From assembly GCA_030159075.1 (NCBI GenBank), contig BROG01000931.1, forward strand, positions 124,001-188,000: 64,000 nucleotides of DNA. The letters run 5' to 3'. Within the stretch, counting starts at the first letter, position 1; every line of letters starts with the position of its first letter. Of the stretch, positions 1 to 55,636 are shown one piece after another. Both the position numbers and the translations under genes were made by a program. The notes under the pieces are model-generated. The model saw only the letters and a list, made by a program, of their open reading frames with translations. It did not search any database and was not told where the DNA came from. The DNA comes from Atrina japonica (Eukaryota > Mollusca > Bivalvia > Pterioida > Pinnidae).

Positions 1-176
1 TCACATGTGGTATGTTCTACATTTTGATAGATGTCACTATGTCAAGAGTGGCCACAAGTCATGTGGCACTTTCTCTGATGTCATATTTTGGTCACACATT
101 TACCTTTTTTCTAGAATACTTTAAATAATGCAGTACACATGTAAAGTTACACATGGGAAGAATTTTCTGTGTAAAT

Positions 177-188
177 GACACACACACA

Positions 189-235
<47 letters not shown>
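177..235. repeat. (CA)n microsatellite
   Basis: About 29 CA units with one TA interruption. The rest of 1-342 shows nothing recognisable. Confidence 0.95.
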
Positions 236-240
<5 letters not shown>

Positions 241-342
241 CCCCGTACGAATCCCAACAGTTGTGCTAAGAAATATCATTTAATACAAGACCGCTCATAA
301 TAAGTTTTGGCAAGTAAGTGCGTAATTAACCCCAACGTGTGT

Positions 343-708
343 ACAGTGGAACTTGTATATAACAACCACCTTAGGGACTCAACAAAACCTATCTTTATAG
401 AGAGGTGGTCTTTATAGGGAGGTGGTCTTTATATAGAGGTGGTCTTTATAGGGAGGTGGTCTTTATATGGAGGTGGTCTTTATATTAGAGGTGGTCTTTA
501 TAGGGAGGTGGTCTTTATAGGGAGGTGGTCTTTATATAGAGGTGGTCTTTATATAGAGGTGGTCTTTATATAGAGGTGGTCTTTATAGGGAGGTGGTCTT
601 TATATAGAGGTTAATTTATTCACAAATGTTACATTTTGGGACAGCAAAAAATGGTCTGTGTGACTGTGTAGTCTTTATACACAGGTGGTTGTTAAAGCAG
701 GTTTTACT
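343..708 (+). repeat. CAGTGGAAC palindromic element with an internal 18-19-bp satellite
   Basis: ACAGTGGAACTTGTATATAA at the left and GTTAAAGCAGGTTTTACT at the right are its inverted-type ends. About twelve units of GAGGTGGTCTTTATAGG fill 389-610. Confidence 0.75.
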
Positions 709-794
709 GAAGTTGAATAAGAAAATCAGTCATGTAAGTAGCAGCATCATATGGAATACCTGCATATGTAATCAATATATCTGTTGATATGATT

Positions 795-950
795 TTAAAA
801 TTTTCAATGTGTGTGGAAGGTCGGTGATCTCTTCTCAGGTGCATTGTAACTCGATTCTTTCCTCCACCGTTAAAAATCTGCGCCACCATATACCTGAAAA
901 ATTGTTGAGTGTGGTGTAAAACGCTAATAAAATAAACTAAAATTTTCATT
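795..950 (+). mobile_element. SINE B 3' fragment
   Basis: TTCTTTCCTCCACCGTTAAA and AAAAATTGTTGAGTGTGGTG followed by an AATAAA-like tail. Confidence 0.75.
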
Positions 951-1045
951 TCAATTTTTTTCCAAAGAACCACCAAAATCACACTATTTTCCTCAATGTT
1001 ACAAAAAGTGTGGAACTGCATCAGTTGTCTTCTGCATTGGTCAAA

Positions 1046-1264
1046 TACAGTGAAACTTGTATATAAAGAGCCCTGTTAGGGACACAATAAAACAAGTCTT
1101 TATAGGGAGGTGGTCTTTATAGGGAGGTGGTCTTTATAGGGAGGTGGTCTTTAGAATTGATTTATACACAAATGGTACTATTGGGGGACAGCAAAAAAAA
1201 AACCCAGTTTTTGTGATCAGGGGGTCTCTATACACAGGTGGTCGCTAAAGCAGGTTTTATTGTA
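1046..1264 (+). repeat. CAGTGGAAC element, shorter copy
   Basis: TACAGTGAAACTTGTATATA to CTAAAGCAGGTTTTATTGTA, with three internal GGAGGTGGTCTTTATAG units. Ends about 36 bp before BLTP2 exon 1. Confidence 0.75.
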
Positions 1265-1299
1265 TGTACTAAAATTGAAATCTGTTAAAATGTTTTCAG

Positions 1300-44408
<43,109 letters not shown>

Positions 44409-44589
44409 CATTGTTCAAGAGAAATTAAAGAGCTGCATTAATACAATACTTTGAGGCTGAAAAGTTCATATTTATTACGATGACAAAGAATATTGTCGAG
44501 TTATTGAACAGTTTGTCCGCAAATCTACAAAACTAAATCATCACATGACGGGAATTGTGATACAAGATATTAGGTATCACACAGGGCGA

Positions 44590-44880
44590 TATATGTGTCA
44601 TGTAGGCTGATACATGTTTAACATGGCCTTATAACACAATAGGCTGATACTTGTATCATGGGCTGATATCACATAGGCTGATACTTGTATCATGGACTGA
44701 TATCACATAGGCTGATACTTGTATCATGGGCTGATATCACACAAGCTGATACTTGTATCATGGGCTGATATCACACAAGCTGATACTTGTATCATGGGCT
44801 GATATCACATAGGCTGATACTTGTATCATGGACTGATATCACATAGGCTGATACTTGTATCATAGGCTGATATCACATTA
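44590..44880 (+). repeat. ~34-bp minisatellite
   Basis: Unit AGGCTGATACTTGTATCATG plus GGCTGATATCACA, about eight units, starting 180 bp after the BLTP2 stop. Confidence 0.9.
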
Positions 44881-45055
44881 GGTAATTTTCATTTAGCTGA
44901 TACAAAAATTAACTAGAAAAAGTGTCAAGCACACCATAGTATGGTTATAGATACAGATCAGTTGTTATAATATTTAAAGAAGAATCAATTGTACTGTAAC
45001 CGAGTATTGTACTGTAACCGAGTATTGTACTGTAACTGAGTATATACTTAGGGAT

Positions 45056-45092
45056 GTATGTTTGTATGTATGTATGTATGTATGTATGTATT
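45056..45092. repeat. (GTAT)n microsatellite
   Basis: Seven to eight ATGT/GTAT units. Confidence 0.9.
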
Positions 45093-45147
45093 TATATCAA
45101 GAGTCAAAGGGTATGTGAGAGGAATGATAGAAAAGAAGAGGGTATGT

Positions 45148-45240
45148 TTACCTCAACAACTCCTGAAAAAACAATGGACTCTTCTGTAAATCAATGACTT
45201 AGATCAGTCCAAATGTGTCTTTAGGGGTGAATGGGGATAA
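45148..45240 (-). mobile_element. TTAA-target MITE, copy 8
   Basis: Core CAATGGACTCTTCTGTAAAT and GGGGTGAATGGGGATAA are preserved; the left TTAA is degraded. Confidence 0.75.
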
Positions 45241-46470
45241 CAAAGTTCTGGGTCAATGATCTCATTATAGAAGTATCTATATAATTATTCTGAATGTATT
45301 GATGAGTCAGTCTGTATCCCCCTACCGGTGAAACTTATAATTTGAATGGTGTGCAGTTACAAAATTTTAACCCAAACCTCAACCAGATGCATGAACACAG
45401 ACAAAACCTATAGCCACACCCTAGTTTCACTGGCAGAGAATTAATTTAAAACCACCTAAACCCAAAAACATGAAAAACCACCAATGCCTTTACATGGGAT
45501 ACAGATTGTGTACTTTGATGTATGCCTATTTTTTTCAGTTGTTTGTTTTGTTTTTGTTTTTGTTTTGAATGTGGTACTGTTATGGAGTTTGATCTCTTTT
45601 AGTTTGAAAATATTTCTTTTTATTCCACCTAAGTGACTGTGTACAATTTGGATGATTTTATAAATTTTGAATGCTGCAATGGGTGGCGCACCTATATGTA
45701 AAGATATGTTAGTGAGTTGAATTAGTGAGAGGTGGTTGTAAATAATATTATTTGCTCAAGTGAGACAGTTCATATACTTAATTAAGTTTAGTGAGAGAAA
45801 TTGTCAATATTTGTGAAAGTGAGATTAGGTATGATGGGCATTTCTGTTCTAGTGAGACAATTACATGTCAAATTTATCAGTATAATGGAAGCAAGTCAGA
45901 GATTAGTCTAGTTTTGTCAAAAAGAAGCAATTGATCACTTTGTGAAAATGACTGACAAAGTGAACATAGTAAGACCAGCCATCTGGTCTGATTTTTGCGA
46001 GATGGGCATACATTAACTTTTGTGAGAATGGGGACAGCAAAAACTTTATGACCAGGTGGTCTCTATACACAGGTGGTCACTAAAGCAGGTATTACTGTTT
46101 ACTGTTTTGTATGTGAGAATGGCTTTTTTTGTGCTACATGTACAATTACAATTTTGCTCACTCACTGAGATGTTTTTATGCAGATTGTGAAGTAGTATAG
46201 TCCAAATATCCTTTTTTTTTCTTTTTTTTTGAGGTGAGCTTATATTTCAGAATTTTGTCTGCCTTGGGCTTCCATAGTGTATATAAAAGACTCGCAAAGC
46301 ATCTTAGCTGCTGTAGCTCATTTTCGTCTTCATGTATTTTATTTACTGTGGTGCTGATTTTAAAACAATTGAATGATTTTTTTTTTTTGGTTAATTAAAA
46401 ATATTTATGATAAAAGTATGAAAACTAGATTTTTTTTATGAATTCTGTTAAAAGAAACAGTACCCAAGTA
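45241..46470. other. Intergenic or 3' UTR sequence, unassigned
   Basis: AT-rich, with GTGAGA-rich stretches at 45710-46000 and the CAGTGGAAC fragment at 46020. No coding exon seen. Confidence 0.5.
46020..46098 (+). repeat. CAGTGGAAC element, 3' fragment
   Basis: GGTGGTCTCTATACACAGGT and TAAAGCAGGTATTACTG. Confidence 0.65.
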
Positions 46471-46479
46471 GACCCTGGT

Positions 46480-46680
46480 CACAAACATTAGACTGGTTTA
46501 CCTTTCACATAAGTGTTGTCACAAACATCATTAGACTGGTTTACCTATCACATTAATATTGTCACAAACATTAGACTGGTTTACCTTTCACATAAGTGTT
46601 GTCACAAACATCATTAGACTGGTTTACCTATCAGTATGGTCACAAACAACATATGGTAAGACTGGTTTAGTTTTCATATT
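46480..46680 (+). repeat. ~40-60-bp tandem repeat
   Basis: GTCACAAACATTAGACTGGT and TTACCTTTCACATAAGTG recur four to five times. Confidence 0.85.
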
Positions 46681-47065
46681 AATAGGTCAAATACAATGCA
46701 AAAATTGTTACATGTGCCACACTAGTCATATATCTCATACAAAGTTTGGCCGTTATATATATTACACATATATATATATATTTATATATATATACATTGC
46801 TCATGTAAATTGTGTCGTTTTAATTCTACAAAGAAGTTGAATTTTGAAGTGCATATGCATCGTTTAATTACACTTTTTAATTGTTGTCATTAAATGTATT
46901 ACTCGCAAAACTAATAGTACACACCCTACCTATGTAAACATCTATCTACCTGTGTAAACACCCATTTACCTGTGTAAATATCTCTTTGAAGGTGTCTTCC
47001 ATGTCATTTAGGATGACGCCAGAAAAATGGATTGGGTCAGTTAGTTTTTAGTTAAATGAGATTTT

Positions 47066-48022
47066 AGCTCACCTGAGCCAAAGGCTCAAGTGAGATATTG
47101 TGATCACTCCCTGTCCGTCTTCCAGTGTCTGTCCGTCAACTTTTCATATTTTTTACTTCTCCTCAGAAACCACAAAAGGGATTTTGACAAAACTTGACAG
47201 GAAGCAAGTGCTCAAGTTCCTTAATCAAGTTTGTAGTTTTCAGCCAGATTGGCCAGGAGGGGTGGATCATTTATTTTGGCAAGATTTCCTCAATTATCTC
47301 CCCTTGCATTCACTTTGATCCATTGAATTAATGTGTTTTACATGTTATTAGCTGAAGAAATGTTTTTGTTAAAGAATTTTACAGAAATCTAATTTCTAGA
47401 TTTTTTTAAGACCGCAAAAAAAAAAAAAAAAAAAAAAGAGGGGTGGGGTGCATTGTTCACACTATCAGCTTTTATTTCAAAACTACTGAAGGAATTGTGA
47501 CAAAACTTTAGCGGAAGGAATTGCTGAAGGTCCTTTATAAAGTTTGTAGTTTTCAGCCAGATTGGCCCAGGGATGGATCCAGGGTGGGGCAGAATAGGTC
47601 CCAAAAAGTACCTTCTTTGAAAATCTTCTCCAGAGCTAGTACATAAATTGAAAAATGGATTGTTTCTGAGTGATCTGCATGAAAGTGTGATTCAATTTTG
47701 TATTTTTCATAGAAATCAGAATATCAATTTTGGCATGTTTTAGAGGTCTTTTCAGACTTTTTGCATGATTTCCTCAATTATCTCCCCTTGCATTCACAAT
47801 GATGCATTAAAGTGTTTTACTTGTATATAATTGGAGAAATGTTTTTGAGCAAGAATTTTGCCGAAATTTGATTTCTAGAATTTTTTATGAATTTCTTATA
47901 ATAGCAATATTTATGTTTCTTGGCAGCATCAGCCTAAATGTACAAATTCTTCCTGGTGTTATTTCCACATATGTAGATGGTTCTCAGGTGAGCGATTGAG
48001 GCCCTCTTGGGCCTCTTGTTTT
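47066..48022 (+). repeat. H-family repeat, most complete copy
   Basis: The 5' end AGCTCACCTGAGCCAAAGGC-TCAAGTGAG folds into a hairpin. The 3' end reads TCTCAGGTGAGCG then GAGGCCCTCTTGGGCCTC-TTGTTT, a second hairpin. The outer motif AGCTCACCTGAG is inverted at the 3' side as CTCAGGTGAGC. No ORF. Confidence 0.78.
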
Positions 48023-48234
48023 TATATTGCTAGACATTTGAAGGAGTGTTTAATTATATCCACAAATGATAATTTGATACATGATTTATATTTTCAAATG
48101 TTAACTGTGATACCAGACATTTTTAAGCATCGCCAATTTAATTTTACATCACTGGATTTGTCGCCACCAAATTCAAACTCGGTGGTATTTTGCAAGTTTT
48201 ACAAATTTTCACCATTTTTTGGTAGTAGGTTTCT

Positions 48235-48425
48235 AATTGTTGAGAGAGGCTGAGTTGTTACAGCATGACACTTTATCATGAAGTCTCTCTTCGCCAGTCA
48301 ACACAAATTCAATTCCCGTTGTAACCTAACTTGATTTTGCGAGAAAGTTTGCCAGTTTGCTTTCGGGAGACTGGTGGTCTCTTCCTAGGTAACTGGGTTC
48401 TCTCCTGCACCATTAAAAACAATGC
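48235..48425 (+). mobile_element. SINE B copy, degraded head
   Basis: GAAGTCTCTCTTCGCCAGTC, GCGAGAAAGTTTGCCAGTTT and TTCTCTCCTGCACCATTAAA. Confidence 0.75.
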
Positions 48426-49128
48426 ATACAGATAAAATATTTATAACGATAGTTACGCATCTGAGCAAAACTTCTGGAATTTTAAATTCAATTTGAGTAA
48501 ATACTTGCATTTTGAGTACCGCAAGTTATTTTTCACATTTTTATGGAAAACTTGTAAAATTTGATGTTTTTGTGTCAGTCACTTGTGGAGAGAATACAAA
48601 CAAACTTTTAACCCTTTAAACCCATAATAGACTGGTCTAAACAATAGAAAAGATCATACCATCTGGATACGTAGGGTCGAGTCAAAATAAGGAGATGAAA
48701 GTTGAGCTTCAGAATTAGAATTAGTGGCTCCATTGAAGTCGGTCATGGTTTATTTTTATGAGATCAGAAATGAATGCCAAAAATAGACACAGTGTATTTG
48801 AATATTCAGGACTTGAATATTTTATCTTTACAAATGAAGTTTGAATATTAATATTTTTTTTACCACATGTGTATTACTTCTTTCTTTCTTTCTTGAAATT
48901 AAATTAAGTCAAGTCACACCAATATTCAAATATTTACCATTTAAAATTCATTCATGAATATTCAAATATCCATCATTTAAAATTCATTCATGAATATTCA
49001 AATATCTGTCGTTTAAAATTCATTCATGAATATTCAAACATTCGTTTCTGCATTTATATAGGTGCATAAATTTTTTTCATTTTATTTAATGCGGCTTATT
49101 TTTTTTTCAAAAATTACATAGTATACAA

Positions 49129-49220
49129 TTAACTCATCAACCCCTGAAAAACAATGGACTCTTCTGTAAATTAAATGACTAAGACTAGTCCAAATGTGTC
49201 TATAGGGGTGAATGAGTTAA
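49129..49220 (-). mobile_element. TTAA-target MITE, copy 9 (best preserved)
   Basis: TTAACTCATCAACCCCTGAA at the left and AGGGGTGAATGAGTTAA at the right, a near-perfect inverted terminus of about 17 bp with TTAA at each end. Confidence 0.88.
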
Positions 49221-49839
49221 GATGCAATATTGTTTAGTTATTTAGTTATGTATCATTCTGTTGATATGCATATTAAAGAAATAAACCTGAAAATGTAGTT
49301 CTGTAATTTTTACTACTTGAAAGACATACAAGCAGTCAAAATGATTTTTTTTGGTATTAAAAGTTTCAAATATTTGTTGTTTAAAACATATGAAATGTTC
49401 ATAAAAAATCACAGGTGTAAAAAAAAAACTTCTTATATTATCTTTTTTTGTGAAAAGAAACCGAATGTGAATAATGGGAGAGTGAACACTGAATTCTTAC
49501 CTGGATGGAAATAATATCATGGCTGTATTTCATACATTTTAGGCTATATACTGTATGTGTACTTAAATTAGCGCACTCATATTTTAGCGCTCTGAGGTGC
49601 TGCAGACTTATTGCATACACCGAACTATGCACACAATAGAGATTATTCTGTAGTATAAATACTGCCATTAGTTTTTAGCATGTGTGCTGAATGGATAAAT
49701 TTTAAATGTGTAAACATTCGTAAACGAGAGGATTTTATGTTCCGGCTCTAGTCATGAACAGTAACAACACGACACGTGATTGTGAAAGGGGCATTAACTG
49801 TGTTTATCAATTTTTGGCCGGATTGTTTCTGTCCATCTG

Positions 49840-50720
49840 CATCAACAATTTGGTTAAGCGCTTTGTGGGATTACCATAAATATTATCTTTTTAAAACTTC
49901 ACATGTGGGTAGACCTTGATTAGAACTATCCATTACTACCTTTGTTGTTGAATTTAGAGGGGGATCCAAGTAATAATGGAGGGGTGGACTGTCTGCATCA
50001 AGAATTTGGTTTAGCTCATGTTTAGGTTCATTGTGGAATGACCATAGATAACATCTCTTTGAAACTTCACATGTAGATAGACCTTGATGAGAACTATCCA
50101 TCACAATCTTTGTTTTTGAATTTGGAAGGTGGATCAAAAAAGTAAAAAAGTTTCAGGGGTGGAGTTTGAGTTTACATATGTACTATGGGAACCTATGGGA
50201 AATTTTAATATTTCATCATAACTTGAAAATAGTACAGTTTAAAACATTTAAACAATATATTTACTTGTTGAATTTTGGATGGGGATCAAAGTAATAATAG
50301 GGGGTGGATTGTCAGCATCAACAATTTTATTTAGCTCTTGCGTTTCGGGTCATTGTTGGAAAACCATAGATGATATCTCTTTGAAACTTAACTTTAGATT
50401 GACCTTGATAATTATCCATCACAACCTTTGCTTCTGAATTTTGGTGGGTAGATCAAAGTAGTTAAGTAATGGGGGTGGGGATCAACATTTGGTTGAAGCA
50501 AATTCTCAGCAATTTTGATAGAGGTACAGACCTCAAACTTGGTCTGTAGGTTACCTGTGAAAAGTACAATTCATTTATGTGAGTTTGAATTTTGGAGGGT
50601 GGATCAAAGTAGTAATTTGGGTGGAGATCAACATCTTGGTTATAGTTCCAGGTGGAAGTAAATCAATAGCAACGAAAGGAGGTACAAACTTCATACAGAC
50701 TTGTTTCCAACTTCTGTCAA
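49840..50720 (+). repeat. Diverged ~170-bp repeated units
   Basis: TTGAAACTTCACATG, TAGACCTTGATGAGAACTAT and GGATCAAAGTAATAATAGGG-like blocks recur at least three times. Non-coding. Confidence 0.6.
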
Positions 50721-50826
50721 CACCCCGTAGTCTGGCCATACCACCTTTCTTGCTTCTACTTTCACTAGTGCTTGATGTACAATAACAAATAAGAGCTATA
50801 CACAAGCATAAACAAAATCCTATATT

Positions 50827-51045
50827 TCTATATACTTTGTGTTTGTTTGTTTATTGTTGTTTAACGTCCCACTCAAGAATCTTTCACTCATATGGAGACG
50901 TCACCAATGCGGGTGAAGGGCTTCAAATTTTGGCCTATGCTCGACACTTATGGCCATTGAGCAGTGAGGGTTCTTTAACGTGCCGACACTCACTGTGACA
51001 CGGGACCTCAGTTTTTACTGTCTCAGTCCGAAGGACAGGAGCATA
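50827..51045 (-). mobile_element. SINE A copy, minus strand, lacks most of the head
   Basis: The reverse complement of the SINE A core and tail: TGTTGTTTAACGTCCCACTC then GGCTTCAAATTTTGGCC. Confidence 0.82.
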
Positions 51046-51218
51046 TCCGGGTTGGTAACCATATATACTTTGTGAAAATAAGGTCAAGTCCAGTGTGGTA
51101 TTCATATACAAATAGCAAGGAGGAATTAATCAATTGCAAGTGAATAATTGCCAAACTGTTTTCACAAAATATGTAGGAATTTTAAAAGAATATTTATGCC
51201 TGTGAATATATCTTTTTA

Positions 51219-51735
51219 GCCGAAGGCTCGGGTGAGCTATTGTGATCATTCCCTGTCCTGAAGGGAAACCACAGAAAGGATTTTGATGAAACTTTACAGG
51301 AAGCAAGTGCTCAAGATCCCTTACCAAATTTGTAGTTTTCAACCAGATTAGCCTAGGGGTGGATCCAGGGAGGAGGGACAGAATAGGTCCCAAAAGTACC
51401 CTCTTTAAAAATCTTCTCCAGAGGCACTACATGAATTGAAAAACAGATTCTTTCAGAGAGATCTACATGGATATAAGTTTGTATTTTTCAAAGAAATCGG
51501 AATATTAATTTTTGAGGCGGTTTTGATGTCTATTTTCATTCATTTTTTGCATGATTTCCTCATTTATCTCCCCTTGCATTCTATTTGATGCATTCATTTA
51601 ATGTGTTTTACTTGTAATTTGGTGAAGAAATGTTTTAATGTCAGATCAGCCTTCATGTACAAATTCTTCTTGGTCTTCTTTCCACATTTGTAGATGGTTC
51701 TCAGCTGAGCAATTGAGGCCCTCTTGGGCCTCTTT
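51219..51735 (+). repeat. H-family repeat, short copy
   Basis: GCCGAAGGCTCGGGTGAGCT to GAGGCCCTCTTGGGCCTC followed by a T-run. Confidence 0.75.
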
Positions 51736-51841
51736 TTTTAAAATTGATAAAACTTATTGCGTTTGTCTAAAACGAAACTCTTAAAAAATCACACAGTATT
51801 GCTATTAACAGGAAAATACACTTATTATACACAAGCTATTT

Positions 51842-51845
<4 letters not shown>

Positions 51846-51906
<61 letters not shown>
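51846..51906. repeat. (TA)n microsatellite
   Basis: About 30 TA units. Confidence 0.95.
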
Positions 51907-51908
<2 letters not shown>

Positions 51909-52195
51909 CGCTAAATATTATTTAAATGTGAAAATTGGTTCTCAGCGAATTTTTGCGAACTTTACTAAACTGTTAGTTTATAGAGGTGATTTCCGGTATG
52001 TATGAAATTGCGGATAAAATACATTTACTACCTGGGTACCGATGTTTCCCATCGGTTTTCACTTTTTCAACTTTATCCTCGTGGACCATTACGGGTATAT
52101 TTTAATTTTTCACACTAAGAAATTAAAAAAAAAGAGATTGTTCTAAAACTATATGTGTATGCTTAGTCTAATTTTTGTGGTGAAAAAAAAATATA

Positions 52196-52267
52196 GGTTT
52201 CAGCGAGGCTCGAACTCGCGACCTTCTGCGTGTTAAGCAGACGTGATAACCACTACACCATGAAACC
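52196..52267 (-). tRNA. tRNA-Val (anticodon AAC)
   Basis: A 72-nt cloverleaf on the minus strand. The 7-bp acceptor GGTTTCA/TGAAACC is perfect, the anticodon stem is TCTGC/GCAGA with loop TTAACAC, and the T arm is GCGAG-TTCGAGC-CTCGC. No intron and no encoded CCA, as expected for a eukaryote. A T-run just 3' of the gene (A-run at about 52183-52191 on +) fits Pol III termination. A and B boxes are intact. Confidence 0.95.
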
Positions 52268-52688
52268 ACTTGTTCAAATGTGCGTATAAAGGTGTAAGTA
52301 TGGCCGCACAGGCGAATTTCGATTCTTGAAGTGTGTTTACTTTCTGAATGTAGTTAACGTGGAATGAATAACAATCACTACCTTTAAGTATTAAATTGGG
52401 TCGATTTTATTTACAAAAAGATAAACAGATAAAGAAACGCCCATACTGATACCAGCAGTGAACTTAAGTTCACGGAAATACGTATAAATCATGTATGAAA
52501 ACTTAGCCTACCGCTAACACGTAAACCCCAACTGTACGTGGACTCCTTCACCATATGGGGAGAAATGAAATGTAAACTTATTCAGACATCTAAAACAAGC
52601 TAATATTTAAATAAAATATCAACCTTTGGATAGTTAACTATTCAGGTTAGTGTTTAAGTGCTTTGAAAAAAAATATATGAAAAATATA

Positions 52689-52760
52689 GGTTTCAGCGAG
52701 GCTCGAACTCGCGACCTTCTGCGTGTAAAGCAGACGTGATAACCACTACACCATGAAACC
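52689..52760 (-). tRNA. tRNA-Val (anticodon TAC)
   Basis: The body is identical to the tRNA at 52196 except for the wobble base: loop TTTACAC gives anticodon TAC, valine. Minus strand, 421 bp from the first, with T-runs just downstream on that strand. Confidence 0.95.
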
Positions 52761-52840
52761 GTTGATCGCAGACGTGTTATAAATACATTTATGATGTTAT
52801 GTGTGCATTAATTTCTCGAGGAACATGCAAACGATTGTCC

Positions 52841-53043
52841 AGCCGGCGGCAAGTTGGTTAGTAAAACTTGAGGTCCCGTGTTGCAGTAGGTGTCGGCACG
52901 TTAAAGAACTTTCACTGCTCAATGGCCGTAAGACTTGTGCCGAGCATAGGCCAAAATTTGAAGCCCTTCACCGGCATTTCGTGACGTCTCCATATGAGTG
53001 AAAGAATCTCGAGTGGGACGTTAAACAACAACAAACAAACAAG
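52841..53043 (+). mobile_element. SINE A copy, 5' part degraded
   Basis: Core and tail present (GAGGTCCCGTGTTGCAGTAG, GTGGGACGTTAAACAACAAC). It lies just beyond tRNA-Val(TAC). Confidence 0.82.
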
Positions 53044-53149
53044 CAAACGATTGAGTGAGATCATAGACATACGCAAGAATGATATAACAGACTTTGAAAA
53101 TAAAATATTTAAATTATGTACTCCCAAGCGATTAATTTAGAAATGACTT

Positions 53150-53154
<5 letters not shown>

Positions 53155-53188
<34 letters not shown>

Positions 53189-53190
53189 TT

Positions 53191-53222
<32 letters not shown>
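53155..53222. repeat. (AT)n microsatellite, interrupted
   Basis: AT units broken by AATATATATTTAT. Confidence 0.9.
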
Positions 53223-53223
<1 letters not shown>

Positions 53224-53262
53224 GCCGACTTGAAGTATATACATGTAAAAGCGGCAAATCTT

Positions 53263-53345
53263 GATTCTGCTTGGATTCGAACCTAGGAACCCTGGTTTAC
53301 GAGTCTGGTGCTCTACTGGTGGGATACCCCACTATCTCAAGCTAG
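53263..53345 (-). pseudogene. tRNA-Thr(CGT)-like relic or SINE head
   Basis: On the minus strand the segment reads AGTAGAGCACCAGACTCGTA..., with loop CTCGTAA (CGT anticodon) and a B-box GGTTCGAATCC. The D arm and acceptor stem do not pair well, so it looks like a decayed tRNA or tRNA-derived repeat, not a working gene. Confidence 0.45.
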
Positions 53346-53624
53346 TAGGAACCCCATATATCTAACCCTGCCACATAGTCTATCACTTAGCAGACCATCG
53401 TTTCTAGGCAATGGACTGCATAGTTTTCACTTAACCAGTCTATCCTGATCGATGGTTTTATCTGATGTTTTATCAACTGGGATTCAATTTACTTCATTGT
53501 TTATGGAATGGAAGCATGAAATGTTTTTTTTTAACATGGCAAAATGTATTTCTGTTTCTACATTATTACAAAGTTCAGCATACACCAGTGTCTGTCTGAT
53601 ATGGATTTTAGAGGGGATAGTATA

Positions 53625-53753
<129 letters not shown>

Positions 53754-54357
53754 TCGCCACTGTCACACATTTTAGCAGTTTTCTCCCTTTGACGGCACTT
53801 TTGCTGATTATAAAGCGTTCATGACCCAATATGCTAGAACCTGTTCACCATACGATCATGACATTATGTGATAAACTGTCACAAAGACGCTGGTATTCAA
53901 CACACTGCTTTAATGCCGATTATAATAAGCGGTTATATGAAGTTATAATGATTGCCAAAAATAAAATTGACTGTTTGCCAAATAACGTTATAGCGTTATA
54001 ACACACAAAACAAGGTATGAGAAACAATAGGCTTCAAAACGTAAGTCCTTTCTTGGAATTGAAAGATCCCAATAAATCTAGCGAATATTATCCAATTTTT
54101 GTCATAAGCGAAGTGATTCCACACCTTATTGTTAATAAATTTCGTACCAAATTTGGATAACAGATGAAGAAATAAACTCAAAATATCTGCCGTGATGGAA
54201 TCCAAAATTATGCATACTGTTAACGGACCTAAAACTTTTTATTTCAGTTACACATACATTACTGTATGTGTACTTGTTTTAGCGGTATTCTAATATAAGC
54301 GAAATAATCTCAATCGAGTACATAGTTCAGAGTGTGTCGTTATCATTACAATGTGGC

Positions 54358-54518
54358 ATAGGCGTCGGAACCGGGGGGGAACCCCCCACTTTTTTTGCAA
54401 AGATAGACATAGGTGTTTAAAATTGGGGCTTAGCCCCAAGACGTTTCTGGCGTGTGTATGTGTTTAAGTTGGTTTAGTCCCCCCCCCCAACTTTCAATTT
54501 GCTTCCGACGCTGATGTG
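54358..54518 (+). mobile_element. GGCGTCGGAA palindromic element, copy 2
   Basis: ATAGGCGTCGGAACCGGGGG to TTTGCTTCCGACGCTGATGT, with an internal GGGGCTTAGCCCC hairpin. Confidence 0.75.
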
Positions 54519-54524
54519 TGGTAT

Positions 54525-55035
54525 AGTAAAATCCATATAACCTGGTGGGGTGGAGTCTCATATTACCTGGTGGGGTGGAGTCTCATATAACCTGGTGGGG
54601 GTGGAGTCTCATATAACCTTGTGGGGTGGAGTCTCATATTACCTGGTGTGGGTGGAGTCTCATATAACCTGGTGGGGTGGAGTCTCATATAACCTGGTGG
54701 GGTGGAGTCTCATATAACCTAGTGGGGTGGAGTCTCATATTACCTGGTGGGGGTGGAGTCTCATATAACCTGGTGTGGTGGAGTCTCATATTACCTGGTG
54801 GGGGTGGAGTCTCATATAACCTGGTGGGGTGGAGTCTCATATAACCTGGTGGGGTGGAGTCTCATATTACCTGATGGGGGTGGAGTCTCATATAACCTGG
54901 TGTGGTGGAATTTCATATTACCTGGTGGGGGTGGAGTCTCATATAACCTGGTGGGGGTGGAGTCTCATATAACCTGGTGGGGTGGAGTCTCATATTACCT
55001 GGTGGGGTGGAGTCTCATATAACCTGGTGGGGTGA
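54525..55035 (+). repeat. ~25-bp minisatellite, about 20 units
   Basis: Unit ACCTGGTGGGGTGGAGTCTC plus ATATA. Confidence 0.95.
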
Positions 55036-55039
55036 AGTC

Positions 55040-55630
55040 TCGTGAACCATTTTTTGACCTGGACGAGTTAAAATTTTAGGAAGTAAAGCGTAAAATTAGA
55101 ATAGTTCTGACTAGAGTCACTGTTCCTACTCGTCATCGAGTATCCAATTAGGAATGGAATATTTTCCCCGTCGAATCTATCATAACCGAAAAGTGACTAG
55201 AATCATGATAATCAAAAGGTTACTCCGCCCCGCCATCTTATGTGAATCGGACAATATGTATCAATAAATTGACTATGAAATTAATCACTAAAAATTCTAT
55301 TATAAAAACAAATACATTTGAGAATTGCCAATTGAAATATTCTTGGCGTAATTGTGCGAATTCAAGATTGCGCTAATAAGTTTACAACCTTCAGAGCGCT
55401 AATTTTTGAGTGCGCCAATTTTTGATTGCGCCAATTTCAATAAACATACATTAATATGATAATACAGGAAAGGCGATCGTTTAAAATTAATGTTGACAGA
55501 ATACAATCATATTTGAGACGAAGACAAAAGCCAGGTGATGATAACAACTGATTTAAACCAGGTAACTGAACTTCAAAATCAGATAGCTTTAAATCACATT
55601 GTTTATTGATCAAATTGACGACTTACATTG
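55040..55630. other. Intergenic sequence, unassigned
   Basis: Contains TTGCGCTAATAAG, GAGCGCTAATTTTTGAG and GCGCCAATTTTTG blocks near 55370-55440 that resemble segments near 49565 and 54275, probably another small palindromic repeat. Confidence 0.4.
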
Positions 55631-55636
55631 TATGTC

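Larger units (their letters stand above)
44409..49300 (+). other. Region downstream of the BLTP2 stop; possible 3' UTR and poly(A) signal near 49279
   Basis: No coding exon is recognisable here. The first canonical AATAAA I noticed after the stop is at about 49279-49284, preceded by ATTAAA and followed by a GT-rich stretch. A UTR that long, through several repeats, would be unusual; a nearer non-canonical signal is equally possible. Confidence 0.2.
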
